Below, piece after piece: positions 1 through 5,038 of a stretch of 6,991 bases of DNA. Position 1 is the stretch's first letter. Each line of letters opens with the position of its first letter. The notes beneath the pieces are model-generated. The model ran no database searches, was not told the DNA's origin, and saw only the letters and a list, made by a program, of their open reading frames with translations. Made by a program: the position numbers and the translations under genes. The DNA comes from an uncultured Sphingobacteriia bacterium (GTDB lineage: Bacteria; Bacteroidota; Bacteroidia; Chitinophagales; Chitinophagaceae), in assembly GCA_945957225.1 (NCBI GenBank), contig CAMFKK010000128.1:1-6991 (forward strand), in the 5' to 3' direction.

Positions 1-44
1 ATAGGCTCCGGTCTCGTGGGCTCGGAGATGTGTATAAGAGACAG
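1..44. other. Sequencing adapter contamination (Illumina Nextera / Tn5 mosaic end)
   Basis: These bases are library adapter, not genome. Positions 26-44 read AGATGTGTATAAGAGACAG, the 19-bp Tn5 mosaic end used in tagmentation kits. Positions 11-25 read GTCTCGTGGGCTCGG, the Nextera read-2 side overhang. Positions 3-10 (AGGCTCCG) sit where the i7 index belongs and, from memory, are the reverse complement of an index in the Nextera XT v2 set. The first two bases (AT) fit the end of the P7 primer. Genomic sequence therefore starts at about base 45. Translating through the adapter gives the peptide MCIRDR, a known contaminant of metagenomic protein sets. Confidence 0.97.
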
Positions 45-45
45 G

Positions 46-252
46 TATTATACCGTATCTAACTTAATCACCTTGGCTTTGCAATTTGTGATTCAAAACT
101 ATATTATTGATCATGACAAGATTTTGGCCAAGATTGAGATTAAGCGTAAAGCGCCTAAAACCAAGAGTAAATGGCAAGAGAAATATGAGCAAATGATGGA
201 GAGTCAGAAAAAAGTTCAAGAACTCAAAGAAAGGACTCAAAAGAAAAAATAA
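46..252 (+). CDS. yidC: Membrane protein insertase YidC, C-terminal fragment (5' truncated)
   Basis: YidC (Oxa1/Alb3 family) inserts and folds inner-membrane proteins, alone or with SecYEG. Only the last 68 codons are genomic, because the gene is cut by the contig end and joined to adapter sequence. The visible part starts in the final transmembrane helix (YYTVSNLITLALQFVIQNY). It continues with the short IIDHDKILAKIE segment and a highly charged lysine-rich tail (KAPKTKSKWQEKYEQMM, ending TQKKK). This arrangement is typical of Bacteroidota YidC, where the basic cytoplasmic tail is thought to contact the ribosome. There is no genuine start codon here: the GTG at 16 and the ATG at 28 lie within the adapter, so the apparent N-terminus MGSEMCIRDR is false. 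A strong terminator follows the stop codon. The assignment is from recognised family sequence and is fairly secure despite the short fragment. Confidence 0.88.
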   Translation, partial: YYTVSNLITLALQFVIQNYIIDHDKILAKIEIKRKAPKTKSKWQEKYEQMMESQKKVQELKERTQKKK

Positions 253-261
253 ATATGCCAT

Positions 262-292
262 GAACCCCGATTTTAATCGGGGTTCTTTTTTT
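262..292 (+). terminator. Rho-independent terminator after yidC
   Basis: A perfect 10-bp stem, GAACCCCGAT (262-271) with ATCGGGGTTC (276-285), closes a four-base loop (TTTA) and is followed directly by seven T residues (286-292). It lies ten bases after the yidC stop codon. On the opposite strand no equally good T-run follows, so it acts mainly on rightward transcription and separates yidC from the next gene. Confidence 0.93.
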
Positions 293-325
293 GCATTAGA
301 TAATGAATGATTGATAGCTTTAACG

Positions 326-354
326 TTTGAATCTCTAGATATTTTGTAACATTG
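326..354 (+). promoter_or_regulatory. Candidate Bacteroidota-type promoter for the GLPGLI-like gene
   Basis: TTTG at 326-329 (possible -33 element) is followed after 17 bases by TAACATTG (347-354). The latter matches the Bacteroidota -7 consensus TAnnTTTG with one mismatch. A transcript would start around 360, leaving a leader of about 15-20 bases before the ATG at 378. The strong terminator just upstream makes an own promoter likely, but the match is imperfect. Confidence 0.4.
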
Positions 355-377
355 GATTGTTTAAATAAGTTTTCAAT

Positions 378-1016
378 ATGAAAATGTTTTTAGCCTTCCT
401 GATTTTGACACTGGGGATCCTGCATCCAACCATTGCCCAACAAAGGGTAGTGGCGGAATGTACAGTTGTTTTCAAAATAGCCCTTGAAGATGGTACAGTT
501 GACAAGGAGGTTTCCAATAGTTTTGGCAAAAGCACGAAGACGGTCTTTATTAAAGGAAATGATAGTAGGGTTGAGCTTCAAAGTCCCAGTATTCAACAAT
601 CAGTGATCTATGATAGAACTGCTTCTACGGCTGTAGTGCTCAGGGAATTTGGAACCAATAAGTTCATGAATAGGTTAAATAAAGAACAATGGTTAGCTGC
701 AAATAAACAGTATCAGGGCCTAAGCCTGAATTTGGTTAATGAAACCAAGACTATCTTGGGATATGAATGTAAGAAAGCAATTTTAACCCTGAAAGATGGA
801 ACAGTTTTTAACCTCTATTATGCAACAAGTATTATTCCATCTGTAAGAGAATTTGAATACCAATTCAAAGACATACCCGGTTTTGTATTGGAATATCAAA
901 TTAAAGAATCTGGTGATAATACCCTGGTGAATTCTCGGGCAGAAAAAATTAGTTTGAGCCCAGTACTGGCTTCAAAGTTTGACATTCCAACGAGTGGTTA
1001 TAGATTGATGAATTAG
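378..1016 (+). CDS. Secreted GLPGLI/DUF4412-like protein of unknown function
   Basis: The 212-residue product starts with a signal peptide: a hydrophobic core at residues 3-15 and a likely cleavage at TIA|QQ (20/21). It is therefore expected in the periplasm or at the cell surface. The mature part is rich in short beta-strand-like stretches. It carries features I associate with GLPGLI/DUF4412-type Bacteroidota proteins: FIKGNDSRVE (57-66), an IYD segment followed by VVLRE (77-90), ETKTILGYECKKA (122-134) and DIPGFVLEY (165-173), the last in the place of the GLPGLI motif. Two cysteines, C28 and C131, could form a disulfide. ATG at 378 is preferred over the ATG at 384 because it adds the usual Lys to the signal peptide; no clear Shine-Dalgarno is present. 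No molecular function is established for these families. The exact family assignment is tentative; secretion is well supported. Confidence 0.72.
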   Translation: MKMFLAFLILTLGILHPTIAQQRVVAECTVVFKIALEDGTVDKEVSNSFGKSTKTVFIKGNDSRVELQSPSIQQSVIYDRTASTAVVLREFGTNKFMNRLNKEQWLAANKQYQGLSLNLVNETKTILGYECKKAILTLKDGTVFNLYYATSIIPSVREFEYQFKDIPGFVLEYQIKESGDNTLVNSRAEKISLSPVLASKFDIPTSGYRLMN

Positions 1017-1369
1017 TGATGAGGTGCTACCGGAGTTTTGAATTTGGTAGGCACTTTCACTTTGAATTTGTATGGGTACACATAAGTAGTGTTACCATTA
1101 TCAAATCTAAGCATTGAATTTACTTCAGTACCGTTTAATGGGTCTTTAGAACCCAATAATTGCATACCCTTGAACTGTAAATTGCTTTTCAATGAAGCGT
1201 AATTCAAACTTTTGTGAGAAAGACTGCTCAGGTTTTTCAAAGAATATTTGCTGTTTTTAGCCCTTTCTTCAGTGATACCTGTGAACGAAAAAGCAGCAAA
1301 TGCCACCTGTATCGCCATGATAAACAGGGCAGATGCGGTAATTTTTAGTATGGCTTGCTTTTTGTTCAT
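1013..1369 (-). CDS. Small exported or membrane-anchored protein, function unknown
   Basis: I do not recognise this 118-residue protein. It starts MNKKQAILKI and has a hydrophobic stretch at about residues 8-27 (TASALFIMAIQVAFA). This could be a signal peptide cut at AFA|AF or a single membrane anchor. The mature part is basic, has no cysteine, and is rich in Ser, Lys and Asn (a serine/leucine-rich stretch at 43-62). It ends in beta-like KFKVKVPTKFKTPVAPHH. A start at 1369 (ATG) is chosen over an upstream in-frame TTG at 1396 because it places Lys residues directly before the hydrophobic core and a TAnnTTTG promoter box lies just upstream. The gene converges on the GLPGLI-like gene, and the two stop codons share the bases TTAG at 1013-1016. 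The intact reading frame, the export signal and the promoter support a real gene. Confidence 0.72.
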   Translation of the reverse strand: MNKKQAILKITASALFIMAIQVAFAAFSFTGITEERAKNSKYSLKNLSSLSHKSLNYASLKSNLQFKGMQLLGSKDPLNGTEVNSMLRFDNGNTTYVYPYKFKVKVPTKFKTPVAPHH

Positions 1370-1374
1370 TTTTA

Positions 1375-1407
1375 CAAAGTTAAAGCTTTTTCCCAATATT
1401 TTAACAA
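1375..1407 (-). promoter_or_regulatory. Candidate promoter of the small exported protein gene
   Basis: Read on the minus strand, TAACTTTG (1382 to 1375) matches the Bacteroidota -7 consensus TAnnTTTG exactly. A TTG at 1407-1405 lies 22 bases upstream as a possible -33 element. The box ends only five bases before the ATG at 1369, so transcription would start at or within a few bases of the start codon, giving a leaderless or nearly leaderless mRNA. Confidence 0.5.
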
Positions 1408-1420
1408 TTAGTACTGTTAA
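1401..1420. repeat. Inverted repeat, possible operator
   Basis: TTAACA (1401-1406) and TGTTAA (1415-1420) form a perfect 6-bp dyad around an 8-bp spacer. It lies between two divergent genes and overlaps the candidate -33 element of the minus-strand gene. The size and symmetry fit a dimeric repressor site, but such short AT-rich dyads also occur by chance. Confidence 0.3.
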
Positions 1421-1466
1421 CCCAACATTAATAAGACGCAGGAAGTGGAAAAAAGTTGCCTGTGAA

Positions 1467-1498
1467 TTGAAAAAAAGTGAAAAAAAGTTTTATATTCA
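1467..1498 (+). promoter_or_regulatory. Candidate promoter of the TPR protein gene, with A-tract repeat
   Basis: TTG at 1467-1469 is followed after 21 bases by TATATTCA (1491-1498), a partial match (two mismatches) to TAnnTTTG. The predicted start near 1505 would leave a leader of roughly 10 bases before the ATG at 1515. The spacer contains most of a perfect tandem repeat of TGAAAAAAAG (1468-1487). Another similar unit, TGGAAAAAAG, lies at 1446-1455. Confidence 0.35.
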
Positions 1499-1514
1499 AT
1501 AAACCAATAGTCCA

Positions 1515-2936
1515 ATGAGGGAAAATCCGTACCAAGAAGACCGAGAGGAACTCAAAGAACTTTTATTACAGTATCAAAATCTGAAACATGGGCGTAGCCA
1601 CTCCTTTTTGGAAGAAGACGCTTTTGAACGGATTATTGACTATTATGACGAAAAGGACGACCTCACCGAGGCCCTTGAAGCAGCCGAAACTGGCCTTGAG
1701 CAATTCCCCTTCTCCGCACTTTTAATGATCAAAAAAGCCGATTTGTTACTTGCAAACCGAAAGTACCAGGAAGCTTTAAGCATATTGGAAACTGCGGAAC
1801 TCTTTGATAGTAATGACGTTAACCTCTATATTTTAAAGACAGACGCCTATTTAGCCCTAGACCAGCAGGCCAAGGCGGTGGAGCTTTTAGAAGCCGCTTT
1901 GCAATTGTTTCAGGGTGAAGAAAGGTTGGATCTCTTATTTGAGTTAGCTGACGTCTATGATGATTATGAGGAGTTTGACAAGGTTTTTGACTGTTTAAAA
2001 CTCATTTTAGAAGAAGAACCCAATAATGAGGAAGCGCTCTATAAAATCTGTTTTTGGACCGATTTTACTGGCAGAAATGAAGAAAGTATTCGCTTGCACC
2101 AGCAAATTATTGATGATTTTCCCTACAATGAACTGGCTTGGTTCAATATGGCCGCTGCTTATCAGGGGCTCAAATTGTATGAAAAATCAATTGATGCTTA
2201 CCAGTATGCAGTAGCTATTGACGAAAAATTTGACTACGCTTATAGAAATATGGGTGATGCGTATTTGCGTTTGCGTAAGTACAAGGAAGCCATTGAAGTT
2301 TTGGAAAAAGTATTGGAACTGTCCAGACCTGAAGACGTGATTTATGAAGCTATTGGCCATTGTTACCATAGAATGGGAAACAGTGCCCAAGCTAGGTTTC
2401 ATTATAAAAAAGCGGTTCATTTAAATCCTGAGGATAGTAAGTTGCATTATAAGATTGCCGTTACTTATATGTTGGAAGAGCAATGGCAAATGGCTATAAA
2501 GCATTTGGAATCTGCTACCAGAATCCACAGAAATATTACAGAATACAATTTGGCAATGGGTGAATGCCGGATGCATTTAGAACAATACAAAGAAGCCATC
2601 CAATATTTTAGCATGGTGGTTAGGCAAAAAACCAAGAATGTATCTGGCTGGGAATCCTTGATTAAATGTCTGCTCAAAGCTGCTTTTTTTGAAGAGGCAT
2701 TGGTTCAAACCTTGGCCGCTATGAAAGCCACAGATAACAAGCCCTTGTTTTTATTTTATCAAAGTACCGCCCTTTTTGCCCTAGGAAAATCCAAGGAAGC
2801 CCTATTAAAACTAGAGACCGCTATGGAAAAATCTCCTAAGTCTCTTAAGAAATTCATTGAACTAAACCCCGCTATCCTCCAGAATAACCAAGTAGTGGAT
2901 ATTGTAGCCCGATACAAGAAGGGTAAAAAAATCTGA
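1515..2936 (+). CDS. Cytoplasmic tetratricopeptide (TPR) repeat protein
   Basis: The 473-residue protein has no signal peptide or membrane segment and is almost entirely helical TPR repeats, so it probably acts as a cytoplasmic scaffold for protein-protein contacts. About twelve repeats of 33-35 residues run from residue 31 to 442. The clearest are at 206-239 (ELAWFNMAAAYQGL), 240-273 (DYAYRNMGDAYLRL), 274-307 (DVIYEAIGHCYHRMG), 308-340, 341-374 and 409-442. The consensus W/L-G/A-Y-A-P pattern is visible, for example in KYKEAIEVLEKVLEL and ARFHYKKAVHLNP. The first 30 residues are acidic and helical. The last 30 residues end in a basic tail (ARYKKGKKI). No enzymatic domain is fused to the repeats. 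The start at 1515 is the first ATG after the candidate promoter. A new promoter appears downstream, so it may be transcribed separately from the comA-like gene. The partner is unknown. Confidence 0.9.
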   Translation: MRENPYQEDREELKELLLQYQNLKHGRSHSFLEEDAFERIIDYYDEKDDLTEALEAAETGLEQFPFSALLMIKKADLLLANRKYQEALSILETAELFDSNDVNLYILKTDAYLALDQQAKAVELLEAALQLFQGEERLDLLFELADVYDDYEEFDKVFDCLKLILEEEPNNEEALYKICFWTDFTGRNEESIRLHQQIIDDFPYNELAWFNMAAAYQGLKLYEKSIDAYQYAVAIDEKFDYAYRNMGDAYLRLRKYKEAIEVLEKVLELSRPEDVIYEAIGHCYHRMGNSAQARFHYKKAVHLNPEDSKLHYKIAVTYMLEEQWQMAIKHLESATRIHRNITEYNLAMGECRMHLEQYKEAIQYFSMVVRQKTKNVSGWESLIKCLLKAAFFEEALVQTLAAMKATDNKPLFLFYQSTALFALGKSKEALLKLETAMEKSPKSLKKFIELNPAILQNNQVVDIVARYKKGKKI

Positions 2937-2955
2937 TTGATTTTAGGAAAGCCAC

Positions 2956-2986
2956 AACAGCTGATCCACCCATAATGTGGACTGTT
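2956..2986 (+). terminator. Imperfect hairpin after the TPR gene, possible weak terminator
   Basis: AACAG (2956-2960) pairs with CTGTT (2982-2986), and inside it CCAC (2966-2969) pairs with GTGG (2977-2980) around a seven-base loop. The two stems are separated by a 5/1 internal loop. The tail is TTAACC followed by TATTTTTG, not a clean T-run, so termination would be weak. It may instead be a chance structure. Confidence 0.2.
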
Positions 2987-2991
2987 TAACC

Positions 2992-2999
2992 TATTTTTG
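2992..2999 (+). promoter_or_regulatory. Candidate -7 promoter element of the comA-aroE gene set
   Basis: TATTTTTG matches the Bacteroidota -7 consensus TAnnTTTG exactly. It would place the transcript start near 3005 and leave about 14 bases before the ATG at 3019. No convincing TTG -33 element is seen at the usual distance. The box lies downstream of the alternative GTG start at 2977, which argues for 3019 as the true start. Confidence 0.45.
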
Positions 3000-3018
3000 C
3001 ACCCGAAAATCGAACGAA

Positions 3019-3780
3019 ATGAATTTTAATCTTACGCAGATTCCAGATAGGATCAAAAAACCAAGGGCTCACGGTATTACCATGGTAATGGACAAAGGCC
3101 TTAGTATTCCTGAGGTACATAATTTTATGAGTGTTGCTGGCCCCCACGTTGACGTGATCAAACTGGGTTTTGGTACTGCCTTTGTAACACCCAACTTGCG
3201 TGAGAAAATTCAAGCATATCAATCCTACAATATTCCTATTTATTTTGGAGGTACCCTTTTTGAGGCTTTCTTGATTAGAAATCAGTTTGACGATTATATA
3301 GCCATGTGTAAGGATTATGGTATTGATTATGTAGAAGTAAGTGATGGTTCCATTAGTATTCCCCATCCAGAAAAATGCGGTTATATTGAAAAATTGACCA
3401 AACACGCTACTGTTTTGAGCGAGGTTGGTTCTAAAGATGCTGCTCATATAATTCCTCCTTATAAATGGATTGAACTCATGCGCGCAGAATTAGAAGCAGG
3501 TTCTTCCTATGTGATTGCAGAAGCTCGTGAAGCGGGTAATGTAGGTATCTATCGCGGTAGCGGAGAAGTAAGAGAGGGACTGGTTCAAGAAATTCTTACC
3601 CAGATTCCAGCAGAAAAAATACTTTGGGAAGCTCCACAGAAAGCGCAACAATTATACTTCTTGGAACTAATTGGCTGCAACGTTAATCTGGGCAATATTG
3701 CACCCCATGAAGTCATTGCTTTGGAGGCCATGAGGATTGGTTTGCGTGGCGATACTTTTGAGTTGTATCTAAACAAATAA
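3019..3780 (+). CDS. comA: Phosphosulfolactate synthase family protein (ComA-like)
   Basis: ComA (PF02679) is a TIM-barrel enzyme that adds sulfite to phosphoenolpyruvate to make (R)-phospho-3-sulfolactate, the first step of coenzyme M synthesis in methanogens. Homologues also occur in Bacillus (YitD), in plants (HSA32) and in Bacteroidota. The 253-residue product is full length for the family. Conserved-looking blocks are DVIKLGFGT (45-53), GGTLFE (77-82), EVSDGS (106-111), EAREAG (168-173) and a C-terminal block NVNLGNIAPHEVIALEAMR (221-239) followed by GLRGDTF. ATG at 3019 is chosen over GTG at 2977 because family homology begins at NFNLTQIPDR and a promoter box lies between the two. It is followed after 10 bases by aroE. 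Family membership is clear. Enzymatic activity is plausible, but coenzyme M is not expected in this type of organism, so the product's fate is open; sulfolactate or cysteate for sulfonolipids is one possibility. Confidence 0.88.
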   Translation: MNFNLTQIPDRIKKPRAHGITMVMDKGLSIPEVHNFMSVAGPHVDVIKLGFGTAFVTPNLREKIQAYQSYNIPIYFGGTLFEAFLIRNQFDDYIAMCKDYGIDYVEVSDGSISIPHPEKCGYIEKLTKHATVLSEVGSKDAAHIIPPYKWIELMRAELEAGSSYVIAEAREAGNVGIYRGSGEVREGLVQEILTQIPAEKILWEAPQKAQQLYFLELIGCNVNLGNIAPHEVIALEAMRIGLRGDTFELYLNK

Positions 3781-3790
3781 ACCCTCTTGC

Positions 3791-4528
3791 ATGCGTCTGT
3801 ATGGTTTGTTGGGGTATCCCTTGTCACATTCTTTTTCCCAGAAATATTTCACGGAAAAGTTTCAAAACTTGGGACTGCATGATGCCGCCTATGAGAATTT
3901 CTCTTTACCCAATATCTCAGAGCTACAAGCCATTCTAGACCATCGAGAAGGATTGGAAGGATTTAATATTACCATTCCTTATAAAAAAGAGGTACTGGCA
4001 TTTCTTGATGATGCATCTCATGCTGTTCAAGAAATTGGAGCATGTAATTGCGTTAGAATAGTCAAGGGCAAACGTTTTGGCTACAATACAGATGTGGTGG
4101 GTTTTGAACAAACCCTAGCCCCATTTTTGAAACCCCACCACAAAAAAGCATTGATTTTGGGAACGGGTGGGGCTTCTGCTGCTGTAGAATGGGTATTGAA
4201 AAAATTGGGCATTGTTTATCTATCAGTTTCAAGAGCAGCTTCAGACAATACCATTACCTATGAACAAATAGATCAGGTTATCATGACCACTCATACATTG
4301 GTCATAAATACTACACCCTTGGGGATGTATCCTAATGTGGATGCTTTTCCCAATTTGCCCTATGAGTTCATGAATGAGCAGCATCACTTGTTTGACCTTG
4401 TCTATAATCCAGAAGAAACCCAATTTTTAGCCAAGGGAAAAGCCCAGGGTGCTAGTATTCAAAATGGATGGGAAATGCTTATCTTACAGGCAGAGGAAAG
4501 TTGGCGTATTTGGAATGAAACCATTTGA
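3791..4528 (+). CDS. aroE: Shikimate dehydrogenase (NADP+)
   Basis: AroE reduces 3-dehydroshikimate to shikimate with NADPH, the fourth step of the chorismate pathway to aromatic amino acids (EC 1.1.1.25). The 245-residue product is slightly shorter than the roughly 270 of E. coli AroE but appears complete. The substrate-binding motif GYPLSHSFS is at 8-16. NITIPYK at 59-65 carries the catalytic lysine K65, and GYNTD at 97-101 the catalytic D101. The Rossmann glycine motif GTGGAS is at 124-129. SR at 147-148 is a likely contact to the NADP 2'-phosphate. NTTPLGM is at 173-179, and NGWEMLILQA at 225-234 holds the conserved C-terminal Gln. The start ATG lies 10 bases after the comA-like stop, so the two genes are very likely cotranscribed. 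No Shine-Dalgarno is obvious, as is usual in Bacteroidota. Confidence 0.96.
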   Translation: MRLYGLLGYPLSHSFSQKYFTEKFQNLGLHDAAYENFSLPNISELQAILDHREGLEGFNITIPYKKEVLAFLDDASHAVQEIGACNCVRIVKGKRFGYNTDVVGFEQTLAPFLKPHHKKALILGTGGASAAVEWVLKKLGIVYLSVSRAASDNTITYEQIDQVIMTTHTLVINTTPLGMYPNVDAFPNLPYEFMNEQHHLFDLVYNPEETQFLAKGKAQGASIQNGWEMLILQAEESWRIWNETI

Positions 4529-4552
4529 TATCCCTACATCTAAACCATCTAT

Positions 4553-5005
4553 ATGAATAGTGTATTTGACCCAATTAGTGTGCATCAAATTTTAAACCGG
4601 ATTAATCGATTGACTCCTGAAACCCCTGCCAAATGGGGTAAGATGAATGTGGCTCAAATGTTAGCCCACTGTAATGTGAGTTATGAAATGATCTATGAAA
4701 ATATTCATCCCAAACCCAATCCTATCTTAAAGTTTGTATTGAAATTATTTGTGAAGAGTAAGGTTGTTACGGAAAAACCATATACCCACAATAGTCCAAC
4801 TGCACCAGCATTTATTATTACGGATGCCAAGCAGTTTGAAAAAGAAAGAACCAGACTAATCAATTATATTAACCAGACATTGGACCATGGTGCTGCCTAT
4901 TTTGATGGTAGGGAGTCTCATTCATTTGGAAAACTAAATGTAACTGAGTGGAACAATATGCTCTACAAACATTTAGACCACCATTTGAGTCAGTTTGGTG
5001 TCTGA
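4553..5005 (+). CDS. DUF1569 / DinB-like four-helix protein
   Basis: The 150-residue soluble protein looks like DUF1569 (PF07606), a branch of the DinB/YfiT-like four-helix-bundle superfamily whose members often bind a divalent metal. The hallmark AKWGKMNVAQMLAHC is at 26-40, contributing H39. The middle segment has a PNPILKFVLKLFVKSK stretch (55-70). The C-terminal HSFGKLNVTEWNNMLYKHLDHH (123-144) carries H140 and H144 in the HxxxH arrangement expected for the second part of a metal-binding triad. Some superfamily members are thiol-dependent transferases, but no reaction is known for this family, and I infer none. It starts 24 bases after aroE on the same strand and is probably the last gene of that transcript. 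A hairpin with a T-run overlaps its stop codon. Confidence 0.82.
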   Translation: MNSVFDPISVHQILNRINRLTPETPAKWGKMNVAQMLAHCNVSYEMIYENIHPKPNPILKFVLKLFVKSKVVTEKPYTHNSPTAPAFIITDAKQFEKERTRLINYINQTLDHGAAYFDGRESHSFGKLNVTEWNNMLYKHLDHHLSQFGV

Positions 5006-5023
5006 TAATTGTCAGATATTTTT
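4998..5023 (+). terminator. Candidate terminator overlapping the DUF1569 stop codon
   Basis: TCTGA (5001-5005) pairs with TCAGA (5012-5016). Wobble pairs could extend the stem by one pair inward and three outward. Five T residues (5019-5023) follow. The stem is short and AT-rich, so efficiency is uncertain, but its position at the end of the three-gene set and before a convergent gene fits a terminator. The reverse strand lacks a T-run. Confidence 0.45.
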
Positions 5024-5038
5024 ACTGAAATACTAAGT

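Noticed and set aside
26..44. Tn5 mosaic end as a natural transposon end
   Set aside because: It is joined to the Nextera read-2 overhang and an index, lies at the contig end, and is the engineered mosaic sequence, so it is library adapter.
16..252. Apparent complete 78-residue gene starting at GTG 16
   Set aside because: Its first ten codons are adapter sequence; only the YidC tail from base 46 is genomic.
1248..1502. 84-residue plus-strand frame across the small gene and the divergent intergenic region
   Set aside because: It overlaps the better-supported minus-strand gene and both candidate promoters, and its protein is low-complexity with no family resemblance.
2977..3018. Upstream GTG start adding 14 residues to the comA-like protein
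   Set aside because: The extra residues are not family-like, and an exact TAnnTTTG promoter box (2992-2999) lies within them.
2986..3447. 153-residue open frame opposite the comA-like gene
   Set aside because: It is antisense to a well-supported gene, lacks recognisable domains or a start context, and has the composition of a shadow frame.
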